A stretch of DNA of 64,000 nt from contig NZ_RQFY01000007.1 in assembly GCF_004769555.1 (NCBI RefSeq), forward strand, positions 299,961-363,960. Reading direction: 5' to 3'. The notes beneath the pieces are model-generated. The model searched no databases. It worked only from the letters and a program-made list of their open reading frames with translations, and was not told the origin of the DNA. Positions 18,754 to 28,513 of this stretch are shown here, in pieces; the first letter of the stretch is position 1; each line of letters starts with the position of its first letter. The position numbers and the translations under genes are program-made. Source of the DNA: Leptospira koniambonensis (GTDB lineage Bacteria; Spirochaetota; Leptospiria; Leptospirales; Leptospiraceae).

Positions 18754-20073
18754 TTGAAAAAGAATTCTCCACCCAAGAAGAAGTCCCAAAAGGTATCTAA
18801 CAGAAAAAAGGAAAAACTTGCAATCGTAGGTTCTGGTATTGCTGGAATGGGTTGCTCTTATTTTCTAAGGGACCATTATGATATTACTGTTTTTGAAAAA
18901 GCAGATTATGTTGGAGGTCATACAAACACAGTATTCGTACCGGAAGAGGGTAAAAAGATCCCGATAGATACAGGATTTATAGTATTCAATCATGTAACTT
19001 ATCCCAACCTAAAACGCTTTTTTGAAGAATTAAATGTGCCTACAAAGAAGACCAGTATGTCTTTTAGTGTGCAGCATGTTCCGGATAATCTGGAATTTTG
19101 TGGTTCAGGCTTGAGTGGTCTATTTGCTCAAAGAAAGAATATATTCAATTTTCGCTTTTTACGTTTGCTCTTGAATATCAATCGTTTTAACGATGAATCT
19201 CCTAAGATATTACAAGACCCTAAATATAAAGAGTATTCTCTGCATCGGTATATAACAGAAGAAGGATATCATCCTGATCTTTTGACATACTATTTGGTTC
19301 CTATGAGTTCCGCGGTTTGGTCAACCCCTGAAGATCTGATGTTGGAATTCCCCGCATACTCCTTGGTTCGATTCTTCTTGAATCATGGATTCTTAGGACT
19401 GAATACTCAACACCAGTGGTATACAGTGGATGGCGGTTCTATCGAATATGTAAAAAGATTACTCTCATCCAATAAAGATCGATTTCATATTAACTCACCA
19501 GTATTAGGTGTCGAATCTACTCCAACTGGAAAAGCCAAACTTATATTCAAAGGTAAGAGGTCTGAGATATTCGATAAGGTTATACTTGCCTGCCATGCAG
19601 ACAGTTCTTTATCTATTTTGAAAAAGCCTACATCTTTACAGAAAGAATTATTATCTCAGTTTGCTTATCAAGAAAATATTGCAACTTTACATACGGATGA
19701 TTCCGTAATGCCGAATACAAAATCCACTTGGTCTTCTTGGAATTATAGAATGGATCAGATCCAAGGTAAGATCAAACCTCATACGATTTATTGGATGAAT
19801 TGTTTACAGGGAGTGTCAAAGAAGAAGGATTATTTTCTTTCTATAGGAGATCCAGGGCTCGTGGACCCTAAAAAAATCTTGAAAAGGATAGAATACGAAC
19901 ATCCTCTTTTTCACGTTGGTTCTTTAAAAGCCCAGGGCAGATTATCAGAACTGAATCAAAAGGGACCTATCTATTTCTGCGGCAGTTATTTTAGATATGG
20001 ATTCCATGAGGATGCTTTCTGGTCCGCGAGAGAATTATCAGAGACCTTACTGGGAAGGAAGGTATGGAACTAA
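18754..20073 (+). CDS. FAD-dependent amine-oxidase-like protein of the CFA cluster
   Basis: A 439-aa flavoprotein with a dinucleotide-binding GSGIAGMGCSYFL motif near residues 26-38, followed by E...GGHTNT and the typical DTGFIVFN. This is the COG2907-type NAD/FAD-binding protein found next to DUF1365 and cyclopropane-fatty-acid synthases. The start is TTG 18754, with a Lys-rich N-terminal extension. It overlaps the DUF1365 gene by 10 bp and heads a tight run of genes to 24488. Confidence 0.85.
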   Translation: MKKNSPPKKKSQKVSNRKKEKLAIVGSGIAGMGCSYFLRDHYDITVFEKADYVGGHTNTVFVPEEGKKIPIDTGFIVFNHVTYPNLKRFFEELNVPTKKTSMSFSVQHVPDNLEFCGSGLSGLFAQRKNIFNFRFLRLLLNINRFNDESPKILQDPKYKEYSLHRYITEEGYHPDLLTYYLVPMSSAVWSTPEDLMLEFPAYSLVRFFLNHGFLGLNTQHQWYTVDGGSIEYVKRLLSSNKDRFHINSPVLGVESTPTGKAKLIFKGKRSEIFDKVILACHADSSLSILKKPTSLQKELLSQFAYQENIATLHTDDSVMPNTKSTWSSWNYRMDQIQGKIKPHTIYWMNCLQGVSKKKDYFLSIGDPGLVDPKKILKRIEYEHPLFHVGSLKAQGRLSELNQKGPIYFCGSYFRYGFHEDAFWSARELSETLLGRKVWN

Positions 20074-20846
20074 ATTCCAAGATAGTCGAAGCTCGGGTCA
20101 TGCATGATCGTAAGATCCCTAAACCGAATCGGTTCAATTACGGGATTTTTACATTTCAATTGGACCTGGACGAACTTGATATAGTAAACGATCGTTTATG
20201 GATGCTTGGAAATAATAAGTTTCGTGTATTTTCTTTCAAGGATAAGGACCATTTAAACTTCGGAAAAGAAGGTATAAAAGAAAATTTTTTAGAGTACTTA
20301 AAACAAGAAGGAGTCAAAGAGAAGGTAGAAAAGGTAACGCTAATCACCAACCTTAGAGTATTCGGCTACGTCTTTAACCCGGTATCATTCTATTTTGCCG
20401 AGGGTAAGGATGGAAATCCAATATGCGCCGTTGCTGAGGTTGGGAATACATTCGGAGAAATGAAGTTATTCTTCCTTGGAAAAGGGTCCTTTGATCAAAA
20501 AGGATTTAAAAAGAAAGAAGGGAAGTTCTTTTATGTTTCTCCGTTCGTCCGCTTGGACTCAGAGTTCGAATTTTATTTAAATCCTCCCCAAAACGGAAGG
20601 ATAAACTTAAGGATAGACGCTTTCGAAAATGGAGAAAGGGTCATGGTGACAACTTATACAGGAAAGGTTTCGGATCTTACCGATCTAAATCTGATCTGGA
20701 TGTTTGTAAAATATCCTTTTGTAACTTTGAGAGTGATCGGGCTAATTCATTGGCAGGCCTTTCTTCTTTACCTAAAAAAACTTCCCTTCATTCGAAAGAG
20801 CGAAGGGTTAGATAAACAAAGAGGATTGCACCTTGGAAGGCGATAA
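20064..20846 (+). CDS. DUF1365 family protein
   Basis: A 260-aa member of DUF1365, recognised by the RFNYG opening, the 'FNPVSFYF' motif (VFGYVFNPVSFYFAEG), 'EVGNTFGE', and 'FYVSPF'. This family almost always sits between the COG2907 oxidoreductase and a CFA synthase. Its reaction is unproven, probably in modified fatty-acid formation. Overlaps both neighbours. Confidence 0.87.
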   Translation: MELNSKIVEARVMHDRKIPKPNRFNYGIFTFQLDLDELDIVNDRLWMLGNNKFRVFSFKDKDHLNFGKEGIKENFLEYLKQEGVKEKVEKVTLITNLRVFGYVFNPVSFYFAEGKDGNPICAVAEVGNTFGEMKLFFLGKGSFDQKGFKKKEGKFFYVSPFVRLDSEFEFYLNPPQNGRINLRIDAFENGERVMVTTYTGKVSDLTDLNLIWMFVKYPFVTLRVIGLIHWQAFLLYLKKLPFIRKSEGLDKQRGLHLGRR

Positions 20847-22128
20847 TATTGTTAAAGTAGAACCGTTGGAAAGTGCTAGTTCCGAAATAGGGACTTTAGG
20901 TTTTTATGAAAGGATTTTCTTTTCTGCTTTGTCAGGAATGCAAAGAGGTTCACTAAGAATTCTTTTCCCTGATGGTGGGCAAAGATATTTAGGGAATCCT
21001 AATTCTTCAGATCCTCCAGAGTTTCATCATGCAATCTTACAAGTGAAAGACAGAAAGTTTTTCAAAAAGTTAGTATTGTACGGAGATCTTGGGCTTGCAG
21101 AGTCTTATATGGACGGAGACTGGGATACGGATGATATTCGCGCGATCATTTGCTGGTTTTTATTAAATATAGAAAGTACACCTTCTGTTAGTGGGTCGGA
21201 TAAAAATTTTATTCATCTTACATTGATGAACTTAGGAAATAGACTTCTACATTTGTTCAGAAATAATTCCATCCGAGGAAGTAAGAAAAATATTTCAAAA
21301 CATTACGATCTAGGAAATGATTTTTATAAGAAGTTCTTAGATCCTACAATGACCTATTCCTGCGCTTATTTTGCAGACCAGGTAAAATCTTTAGAAGAAG
21401 CGCAAATTGCTAAAATAGAAAATTTATGCAAAAAATTGCAGCTTAAATCTTCCGATCATCTTTTGGAAATCGGAACAGGTTGGGGTGCGTTATCTACGTA
21501 TGCTGCTAAAAATTATGGATGCAGAGTAACTTCTTACACAATCTCGGAAGAACAATATAAATTTGCAAAAGCAAAGATCTCTAATATGGGCTTAGAAGAT
21601 AAGATAGAAGTCCGACTGGAAGATTACAGAAAAGTGCAGGGCTCTTACGATAAGATTGTAACTGTAGAAATGTTAGAAGCAGTAGGTCATGAGTATTTCG
21701 AGGATTTTTTTGCAATGTGTCATAGGGTCTTAAAAAAAGACGGACTCATGGCCCATCAAATCATCACCTGCCCAGATTCTAGATATGAATCATTTAGAAA
21801 GGGAGTGGATTTTATCCAAAAACATATTTTCCCTGGATCACTTTTGCCTTCTATGGCTCGGATCAACGAGGCGATTAATAAGACAGGTGATATGTTCCTT
21901 CATGAATTAGAAGATATAGGTAAATATTACGATCGAACTCTCATGTCTTGGCATAAGGGATTCGAAGAAAATCTTTCTTCCATTGCTAGTATGGGCTATG
22001 ATGAATCTTTCTTACGCAAGTGGAGATATTATTTTTCGTATTGCGCCGCAGCCTTCCATATGAGAAATATCAGCGTGGTGCAGGTAGTATATACTAGACC
22101 GAATAATCTCGGATTGAATTCTCAGTGA
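20833..22128 (+). CDS. cfa: Cyclopropane-fatty-acyl-phospholipid synthase family protein
   Basis: A 431-aa SAM-dependent methyltransferase acting on unsaturated phospholipid acyl chains. Motifs are HYDLGNDFYKKFLDPTMTYSCAYF, LLEIGTGWGAL (SAM motif I), and YDKIVTVEMLEAVGHEYFEDFF. Both N-terminal lid and catalytic domain are present, giving near full length. The start is TTG 20833, 14 bp inside the previous gene. The next ORF overlaps by 4 bp. Confidence 0.88.
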   Translation: MEGDNIVKVEPLESASSEIGTLGFYERIFFSALSGMQRGSLRILFPDGGQRYLGNPNSSDPPEFHHAILQVKDRKFFKKLVLYGDLGLAESYMDGDWDTDDIRAIICWFLLNIESTPSVSGSDKNFIHLTLMNLGNRLLHLFRNNSIRGSKKNISKHYDLGNDFYKKFLDPTMTYSCAYFADQVKSLEEAQIAKIENLCKKLQLKSSDHLLEIGTGWGALSTYAAKNYGCRVTSYTISEEQYKFAKAKISNMGLEDKIEVRLEDYRKVQGSYDKIVTVEMLEAVGHEYFEDFFAMCHRVLKKDGLMAHQIITCPDSRYESFRKGVDFIQKHIFPGSLLPSMARINEAINKTGDMFLHELEDIGKYYDRTLMSWHKGFEENLSSIASMGYDESFLRKWRYYFSYCAAAFHMRNISVVQVVYTRPNNLGLNSQ

Positions 22129-22607
22129 CAAAATTAGAAAACCAAGAATCGAAACTTTCTTTTTTAGCCAAAGCTAAAGTAAGGATCCTGGAAGAATTAA
22201 AAACCGGAACTAGCCCAGAAAAGATCGCATTATCTTTGGCAATTGGTGGAGCAATAGGTATTTTCCCTTTGATTGGGACTACTATGGCATTATGCGCATT
22301 CTTAGGTTTTGTTTTGAGATTGAACCCAGTTTCTATTCAAATTGCAAATTATGCGATGTATCCATTTCAAGTTTTTCTAATTATCCCTTTTTTGAGATTA
22401 GGAGCTTATTTATCAGGTAAGGAATTGGATCTGACTTGGGCTTATAAACTTGTTGAAGGGGATACATCTCAGGTTTGGGAAGGTCTTTCTCATTCTGCAG
22501 GATATGCGGTTCTCGGTTGGACTTGTATGGTACCAATTCCTGCGGGGATCTCTTATTTTCTACTAGTGATCCTGGTCAAAAAAGCTAACCAAATTGTTCG
22601 TAAATAA
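22125..22607 (+). CDS. DUF2062 family membrane protein
   Basis: A 160-aa protein with three hydrophobic helices and the DUF2062 pattern GTSPEKIALSLAIGGAIGIFPLIGTT followed by NPVSIQIANYAMYPFQ. The start is GTG 22125 overlapping the cfa stop (GTGA). Function unknown; linked to the lipid-modification cluster. Confidence 0.8.
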   Translation: MTKLENQESKLSFLAKAKVRILEELKTGTSPEKIALSLAIGGAIGIFPLIGTTMALCAFLGFVLRLNPVSIQIANYAMYPFQVFLIIPFLRLGAYLSGKELDLTWAYKLVEGDTSQVWEGLSHSAGYAVLGWTCMVPIPAGISYFLLVILVKKANQIVRK

Positions 22608-22630
22608 ATCCTATTTATCGGAGCATTCTA

Positions 22631-23422
22631 ATGTACGAAAAAGCCGTGTCCTTAATGTTCAGCGCCTGGGTGGTTGTATTCTTTTTGATGAGTCTACTTT
22701 GGCTGATTGGAAAGCTGATCAAAAACTATTCGATCGTAGACGTGGGATGGGGACTTTGTATCTCCACAGTCGCAATCGTATATTTTATATTAGGTGATGC
22801 TTTTTCCGTCCGCAAAGCGATTTTCGCATTTATGGCAACGGTATGGGGCTGGAGACTTTCCTATTTTATATTTACTACAAGAGTTCTGACTGGTCATGAA
22901 GATGCAAGATACACTGAATTTAGAAAGGACTATGGAGATCAGGTCGATCGAAAGTTTTTCATTAATGTATTTCAATTCCAAGGAATTCTTGGAACGATAT
23001 TAAGCCTTCCTTTTCTTCTTCCAGCTTTAAATCCTTCTATCCAAACTCATCCATTGGAAGTGATCGGCCTTTGCATTTTTGTAATTGGGCTTTGGGGAGA
23101 ATCAGTAGCAGATTTTCAATTGGCAGAATTCAAATTAGATCCTGCGAATAAAGGAAAGGTATGTGATGCTGGACTTTGGAAATACAGCAGGCATCCAAAT
23201 TATTTCTTTGAATGGATCATCTGGGTCTCTTTTGGATTAGTTTCTCTTGCTTCTCCTTGGGGATGGATAGGTCTTATTTCTCCTTTAGTCATGTTTATTC
23301 TTTTAACTAAGATCACAGGCATTCCATTGAATGAGATTGGACAATTAAAATCCAAAGGGAATTTATACCTGGAATACAAATCCAGGACCAGTGCATTCTT
23401 CCCTTGGTTTCCCAGAAAGTAG
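22631..23422 (+). CDS. DUF1295 (steroid-reductase-like) membrane protein
   Basis: A 263-aa six-to-seven-TM protein of the DUF1295 family, with the conserved SIVDVGWG near the N terminus and the C-terminal block GLWKYSRHPNYFFEWIIW...GIPL. This is the NADPH-binding/reductase region shared with sterol reductases and isoprenylcysteine methyltransferases. It is regularly found with CFA-synthase clusters and probably reduces or modifies a lipid. Confidence 0.85.
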   Translation: MYEKAVSLMFSAWVVVFFLMSLLWLIGKLIKNYSIVDVGWGLCISTVAIVYFILGDAFSVRKAIFAFMATVWGWRLSYFIFTTRVLTGHEDARYTEFRKDYGDQVDRKFFINVFQFQGILGTILSLPFLLPALNPSIQTHPLEVIGLCIFVIGLWGESVADFQLAEFKLDPANKGKVCDAGLWKYSRHPNYFFEWIIWVSFGLVSLASPWGWIGLISPLVMFILLTKITGIPLNEIGQLKSKGNLYLEYKSRTSAFFPWFPRK

Positions 23423-23453
23423 ATCCAAAATTTAGAATATAGGAAAACTTACT

Positions 23454-24488
23454 ATGAGCCTGATCTATACCCTAATGGAAAAAGATGTTTTCCCGGATTG
23501 GCTGATCCGATTTCGAATTCGTCAACTCTTACGTCTTAGGCTTCGTACGGAAGATAGGGGGAGCCTGGAAAAAAATCAGGAACATCTGATCCAATACGTA
23601 AATTTTTTAAAACAATCTCCTATTGCAATCGATACCAAGGCTGCAAATGAGCAGCACTACGAAGTCCCTTCTTCCTTTTTTAAATTGGTGATGGGAAAGT
23701 ATATGAAGTATAGTTCAGGTTACTGGACTTCTCCTGATATTGGAATAGACGAATCTGAAAGGATGATGCTGGATCTGACCTGTAAAAGAGCAGAGCTTGA
23801 AAATGGGATGAACGTTTTGGACCTGGGCTGTGGCTGGGGATCTCTTTCTCTATATGTAGCGGAGAAGTATCCGAAATGCAAAGTGACAGGAGTTTCCAAC
23901 TCCAAAAGCCAAAAGAAATTCATAGATTCAGAAGCTAAGAAAAGAGGATTAAAAAACCTGAATATCCTCACTGCAGATATGAATGTGTTTAAGACTAGTC
24001 TGAAGTTTGATCGTATCATTTCTATAGAAATGTTAGAGCATATGAAAAACTATGAGGTTCTATTCCAAAAATTGGCTACCTTTCTAAAACCTAAAGGAAA
24101 ATTTTTCATACATATATTCACACATAAAAAATTCGCTTATCCATTCGAAGTCGTGGATGATACCGATTGGATGGCGAAATACTTTTTTACGGGAGGGCAG
24201 ATGCCTTCTCATGATCTGTTTTTATATTTCCAGAAAGATTTTCAGATCTCCAACCAATGGGTTGTAAATGGCAATAATTACGCTCTTACTTCCGAAGCTT
24301 GGCTTTCTAATATGTATAAGAATAGAAAAGAAGTTCTCGAAATTTTAGAAGAGACCTACGGAAAGGAACAAGCAGTAAAATGGTTTGTTTATTGGAAAAC
24401 TTTCTTCATGGCCTGTGCAGAACTTTGGAAATACAAAAACGGAGAAGAATGGATCGTATCTCATTATCTTTTCGATAAAAGACAATGA
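23454..24488 (+). CDS. Second CFA-synthase-like SAM methyltransferase
   Basis: A 344-aa methyltransferase with QHYEVPSSFFKLVMG, LDLGCGWGSLSLY (SAM motif I), FDRIISIEMLEHMKNYE, and a C-terminal WFVYWKTFFMACAELW segment. It is clearly related to, but diverged from, the cfa product at 20833. It lacks part of the N-terminal lid. It ends the run of co-oriented genes that starts at 18754. Confidence 0.82.
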   Translation: MSLIYTLMEKDVFPDWLIRFRIRQLLRLRLRTEDRGSLEKNQEHLIQYVNFLKQSPIAIDTKAANEQHYEVPSSFFKLVMGKYMKYSSGYWTSPDIGIDESERMMLDLTCKRAELENGMNVLDLGCGWGSLSLYVAEKYPKCKVTGVSNSKSQKKFIDSEAKKRGLKNLNILTADMNVFKTSLKFDRIISIEMLEHMKNYEVLFQKLATFLKPKGKFFIHIFTHKKFAYPFEVVDDTDWMAKYFFTGGQMPSHDLFLYFQKDFQISNQWVVNGNNYALTSEAWLSNMYKNRKEVLEILEETYGKEQAVKWFVYWKTFFMACAELWKYKNGEEWIVSHYLFDKRQ

Positions 24489-24555
24489 GATATAAACCCA
24501 GGCTTTTTCTAACAACTAAGGCTGTAGGACGCGTGTGCTGCTGTGAATCTTTGAA

Positions 24556-25176
24556 TTATGCTTTTAATCCAGTGTATAAGAACTGAATTAAATCCTTAGT
24601 GATCTTTCTTGCCTGTTTGATCTCGATAGATCGAAACATCATTTGCTGGCCGGATAATAATACTGCAACTCCATGAGCCATTGTCCAAGCAGAGGTAGCA
24701 GCTTTTTCTGCATTTCCCTCCGGGATCAATCCTGCTTTTTGACAGTCTTTGATGATATCTACTATGATCAGAAAAGTTTCGTCTTCTGTTTTGATGAGAG
24801 AATCGTATTTTAAATGGCTTTCGATCTGATTTCCATACATGATACGAAATAGATCAGGATTTTCTAATGCGAATTCTACATAAGAAACTCCTGATTCTCT
24901 GAACAAAAGTAAAGGCCTCTTTTTGTATTTCGCTCTTAATCTTTTCTGTCTTTCTGCTAAGATCTTAAATCCTTCTTCTGCAATGTCTGCGTATAAGGAT
25001 TCTAAATCTGGATAATGTCTATAAGGAGCAGATTGGCTGACACCGGCCAGTGTTGCGGCTTTTCTGAGACTTAGGGCCTTATAACCTTCTTCTTTTAAGA
25101 TCTTTATGGAGGCGTCCAGTAAGGCTCTTTTTAGGTCTCCGTGGTGGTATGAATTTTTTTCTTGGGAATTTTTCAT
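24556..25176 (-). CDS. TetR family regulator
   Basis: A 206-aa TetR-type repressor. The N-terminal helix-turn-helix reads YHHGDLKRALLDASIKIL and LSLRKAATLAGVSQSAPYRHYPD, the AcrR-like subtype with a His-rich start. The C-terminal part contains a TetR_C-type ligand domain. It is divergent from the phytoene-desaturase-like oxidoreductase at 25262, and a palindrome between them is a candidate binding site. Confidence 0.87.
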   Translation of the reverse strand: MKNSQEKNSYHHGDLKRALLDASIKILKEEGYKALSLRKAATLAGVSQSAPYRHYPDLESLYADIAEEGFKILAERQKRLRAKYKKRPLLLFRESGVSYVEFALENPDLFRIMYGNQIESHLKYDSLIKTEDETFLIIVDIIKDCQKAGLIPEGNAEKAATSAWTMAHGVAVLLSGQQMMFRSIEIKQARKITKDLIQFLYTGLKA

Positions 25177-25216
25177 GTTGACATGTATTACATTAAAGGG
25201 TGAAATTATAAAACTG

Positions 25217-25237
25217 AATGTGTTCAGTGTTCACATT
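25217..25237. promoter_or_regulatory. Candidate TetR operator
   Basis: AATGTG (25217-25222) and CACATT (25232-25237) form a perfect 6-bp inverted repeat with a 9-nt spacer containing TTCAGTGTT, in the 85-bp gap between the TetR gene and the oxidoreductase. The size fits a TetR dimer site. Confidence 0.5.
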
Positions 25238-25261
25238 GAATGCGAATAAGAGGTTTTGTCA

Positions 25262-26845
25262 ATGAATATTGATCAAGTAGGAAACGAATTCGATATTATA
25301 TTTATAGGTTCCGGAATGGGAAGCCTAACCACAGCAAGTCTTTTGGCCCAGTCTGCTGGTAAAAAGGTTTTGGTTTTGGAAAAACATTTTCAGCCGGGCG
25401 GATTTACTCACGAATTCCAAAGAAAACAGGGAAAGTACCATTGGGATGTTGGAATTCACTATGTAGGCGATATGCATGAAGGCGGGCTTTGTAAGAAGAT
25501 CTCTGATAAGATCACTCGTGGGCAACTCGCTTGGAAAAGAATGAAAGACCCTTTTGAACGTTTGGTTTTTCCTACGCGAAATTTTGATATTTATGGAGAT
25601 CCAGAAAAGTTCAGATCAGATTTGATCAGCCAATTCCCTGAAGAAGAGGAAGCGATCGAAAGATATTTAAAGGATATTAGAAAAATTTCGGTCCTTTTTG
25701 GGAAAGCGATCATGATGAGACTTTCTCCTCCTCCTTTAGATTCCCTTATCAACATACTGGGAGAAGGGAATGTAGTAACCCTTAAGGATTATTTCGATAA
25801 AAATTTCAAGAGCGAAGACTTAAAGGGAATTTTAGCAGCGCAGTGGGGAGACTATGGACTTCCACCTTCTAAAGTTGCTTTTGCGATGCATGCTACACTC
25901 GTGCAGCATTATATTAACGGGGGCTATTATCCAGTCGGAGGCGCTGGTAAAATTTTCGATACGATAGAACCTATCTTGCAAGAAAATGGCGGTGCAGTTC
26001 TATCTTCTGTAGAAGCAAAAGAAATCCTGATCAAGGAAGGAAAAGTTATAGGAGTTAAAGCAAAAGCATTGAGGGGAGAAGGTCATGAGCGTGACTTTTT
26101 TGCTCCGGTGGTGATCTCGTGTGCAGGAGCTTATCCTACTTATACAAAATTGATCCCGGATTCTTATCCGATTTCTTTCAGAAAAGATCTAAAAGATTTT
26201 TATAATAGAGAAAAAATGACCACAAGCATTTGTCTCTATCTTGGTCTTTCAGAAAGTCCTGCAAAATTCGGGTTTAGCGGAGAGAACTATTGGATTTTCG
26301 CTTCTCCTGATCATGATAAGAATTTTTCCGAAAGGAATGATTGGCTTTCTGAAAGTGATGAGATACCGAATCTATATCTTTCATTTCCAAGTCTAAAAAA
26401 CCCGGAAGCTAAATCTCATACAATGGATGTGATCACATTCACAGATTATTCTAATTTTGCAGAATGGAAAGACGAACCTTGGAAAAAAAGGGGGGAAGAG
26501 TATAAAGACTTTAAGGAGAGGATTATCAATCGGATCCTGACCACACTAGAGTCCAGATTTCCTGGTCTTACTAAATTGGTTGAATTTGCAGAACTTTCTA
26601 CTCCGATCACAAATGAACATTTTACTTCTCATCCTGATGGTGCAATCTATGGTTTGGCTTGCGTACCTGAAAGATACAAAAAGGAAAAATGTCCTTGGTT
26701 TGATGTTAGAACTCCAGTCGAGGGTCTGTATTTAACAGGCGCGGACGCTGCTTCTCCAGGAATTGCTGGTGCGATGATGGGTGGCTTGGCTGCTGCTCTT
26801 GCTGTAACTGGAAACGCAAATTTACTGAGAGAATTAAGAAATTAG
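25262..26845 (+). CDS. Phytoene-desaturase/retinol-saturase-like FAD oxidoreductase
   Basis: A 527-aa flavoprotein: GSGMGSLTTASLLAQSAGKKVLVLEKH near the N terminus is the dinucleotide-binding motif, followed by GGFTHEF and, at the C terminus, GLYLTGADAASPGIAGAMMGG, as in CrtI/all-trans-retinol 13,14-reductase relatives. ATG 25262 with AAGAGG 8 nt upstream is preferred to TTG 25256. Probably repressed by the divergent TetR; the substrate (carotenoid, fatty acid or quinone) cannot be told. Confidence 0.85.
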   Translation: MNIDQVGNEFDIIFIGSGMGSLTTASLLAQSAGKKVLVLEKHFQPGGFTHEFQRKQGKYHWDVGIHYVGDMHEGGLCKKISDKITRGQLAWKRMKDPFERLVFPTRNFDIYGDPEKFRSDLISQFPEEEEAIERYLKDIRKISVLFGKAIMMRLSPPPLDSLINILGEGNVVTLKDYFDKNFKSEDLKGILAAQWGDYGLPPSKVAFAMHATLVQHYINGGYYPVGGAGKIFDTIEPILQENGGAVLSSVEAKEILIKEGKVIGVKAKALRGEGHERDFFAPVVISCAGAYPTYTKLIPDSYPISFRKDLKDFYNREKMTTSICLYLGLSESPAKFGFSGENYWIFASPDHDKNFSERNDWLSESDEIPNLYLSFPSLKNPEAKSHTMDVITFTDYSNFAEWKDEPWKKRGEEYKDFKERIINRILTTLESRFPGLTKLVEFAELSTPITNEHFTSHPDGAIYGLACVPERYKKEKCPWFDVRTPVEGLYLTGADAASPGIAGAMMGGLAAALAVTGNANLLRELRN

Positions 26846-26859
26846 AAAATTCTAATGAG

Positions 26860-26914
26860 AGAGATCCCGTTCTAAAACTTAATAATTTAGTTTTAAAATT
26901 CGGATCTCTTTTTC
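26860..26914. terminator. Rho-independent terminator
   Basis: AGAGATCC (26860-26867) pairs with GGATCTCT (26902-26909), with an inner stem TAAAACT (26873-26879)/AGTTTTA (26889-26895), followed by a T run. It ends the oxidoreductase gene and overlaps the 3' end of the convergent gene at 26879. Confidence 0.75.
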
Positions 26915-27634
26915 TTCGAAGCGGAGAGTTTCTTTGAGTTGGTTGAATCTTTCTGCGGAGAAAGGGGACTCTGGAGAACGTAGTTCCTTTTTTAATTTTA
27001 GAACTTCTTCATATAGCGATAGTAGCTCTAAAGTGTTTCCCTTTGCTTCTTTTGAATAAAGCGCTCGGAACATCGGCCCGATCCTGGAAGGGATGTCTGA
27101 GTTTACGATCTCTGCGATCCCAAGATCTTCGATATGTCGGAACATCCAGTTTTGGAGATAGACTGTCAGAAGTCTTTCCATCCGGACCACATCTTCCTTA
27201 GTATTGCGAGGAACGATTCCTTTATAAAATCTATAACGTTTTCTTAAATATTTGCCTGCGATATTTCCGTCGATCGGCTCTGATTTAAGTTTGTCCCATT
27301 CTTCTTTGATGACTGGAAAGTACTCTGATCCGAAATAAGGCTCGCCCAATTCGCAGATATGGATGGCTCCTGGGTCGTAACTTCTCATCCTGGTACGGAA
27401 TCCATCCCAGTCTGCTGCGAGTAAGTTTACTTGCCCCTGGCTTTGGAGCGGTTCCATAGCCTTATTGATCTCTCGGATAAAATTTCCTTTGAGTTGATCG
27501 GAAGGATCCGCGAGTACTAGAAAGTTGAAGTCGGAGGATTCGTCTCCTTCTCCTCTTTGTCTGGAACCGAAAAATATAAGTTCGAAAGGTTTTAGGGAGG
27601 AGACGCTGGATAGATTTTCTTTAATTCGTTCCAT
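26879..27634 (-). CDS. Nucleotidyltransferase-domain protein
   Basis: A 251-aa protein with the GS motif of the nucleotidyltransferase superfamily (G23-S24 in FFGSRQRGEGDESSDF). The usual metal-binding DxD is DFN here (D35, N37), so the second Asp is Asn and catalysis may be weakened or lost. The C-terminal 150 residues are helical and may be a HEPN-like or substrate-binding domain. A small ORF lies upstream on the same strand. Family membership is confident; function is not. Confidence 0.68.
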   Translation of the reverse strand: MERIKENLSSVSSLKPFELIFFGSRQRGEGDESSDFNFLVLADPSDQLKGNFIREINKAMEPLQSQGQVNLLAADWDGFRTRMRSYDPGAIHICELGEPYFGSEYFPVIKEEWDKLKSEPIDGNIAGKYLRKRYRFYKGIVPRNTKEDVVRMERLLTVYLQNWMFRHIEDLGIAEIVNSDIPSRIGPMFRALYSKEAKGNTLELLSLYEEVLKLKKELRSPESPFSAERFNQLKETLRFEEKEIRILKLNY

Positions 27635-27679
27635 GGCTGATTGCTTTGGTCTCTACTCTAGGATTATTAGAAGATATTA

Positions 27680-27886
27680 TTATTCGAAAAACAAACGCAT
27701 CCTGGAAAGATTTTCCAAAATGGCTTTGTAGGCCCGATCTCTATCTTCAGGATCTCCGAAGGGCAGCGATTTTACGTGGTTGAAGTCATGGTAGGTAATC
27801 TCTATGGAGTTTGCCGCCATATTCTTTTTGATGGAGGAGATATAGTCTAGATTAATGACCTCGGTATCCCCCAATTTTAACCACAT
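27680..27886 (-). CDS. Small conserved hypothetical protein
   Basis: A 68-aa acidic protein starting MWLKLGDTEVINLDYISSI and containing a predicted beta hairpin then a helix. No domain recognised. It lies 45 bp upstream of the nucleotidyltransferase gene on the same strand and may be cotranscribed with it. Confidence 0.5.
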   Translation of the reverse strand: MWLKLGDTEVINLDYISSIKKNMAANSIEITYHDFNHVKSLPFGDPEDRDRAYKAILENLSRMRLFFE

Positions 27887-27964
27887 TTTATCTTATCCCC
27901 GGGATCTCTTCTCCCCGCCGGATAACATACTTTCCGGATCAAAATCGGTCAAGAAAATACGCTC

Positions 27965-28513
27965 TTAAAACGCTTTTATTCCCCGGCTTACGAATTCATG
28001 GAATTCTTTTCCTAATTCCGCAGTGCCCAATCCCTTTTTGTTTTCTAATTGGGTTTCGAATACGAATATGAACGCTTCTTTTTGCCATTCCCAACGGACG
28101 TAACATTTTTCAGCTCCCGATCCTTTGGCGCAGCCTGAGAATACTGTAGCTCTGGAATTTTCCCCCATTGGGAAATATTGGAATTGTCTGGAATTGAATT
28201 TTGACTGGTCTGTTTCGGATACCAATTGTCTGAAATCGTTCGAATTATCCTCAGTGTAAGAGGAAGCTCGGAAACTTTCAAAATTGGAATTCGTGTCGGA
28301 TACTTTACATTCGTAGAAAAGGCCCCTGGCGAATAATCTTCCGGAGTTGAGTAAAACAGAATGTCCGCCTGTATAATATACTACGTCGTAATTGAGTCGA
28401 AGTGCCGACGGATTTTCAGCTACGACCGAGGTCGGATTCTCCTGGTGGCTTTTACATGTTGAGAGGACAAGCGCGAATATGAGTAGAATGAGAATTCTAA
28501 AAACCGATCTCAT
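27965..28513 (-). CDS. Putative lipoprotein
   Basis: A 182-aa protein with a lipoprotein signal peptide: the basic start MRSVFRIL, a hydrophobic segment, and a lipobox ending LSTC. The start at 28513 is preferred over 28543 because the signal peptide then starts correctly. It overlaps the last 17 bp of kamA. The body is not recognised; it contains several Cys and aromatic residues, consistent with an envelope protein. Confidence 0.6.
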   Translation of the reverse strand: MRSVFRILILLIFALVLSTCKSHQENPTSVVAENPSALRLNYDVVYYTGGHSVLLNSGRLFARGLFYECKVSDTNSNFESFRASSYTEDNSNDFRQLVSETDQSKFNSRQFQYFPMGENSRATVFSGCAKGSGAEKCYVRWEWQKEAFIFVFETQLENKKGLGTAELGKEFHEFVSRGIKAF

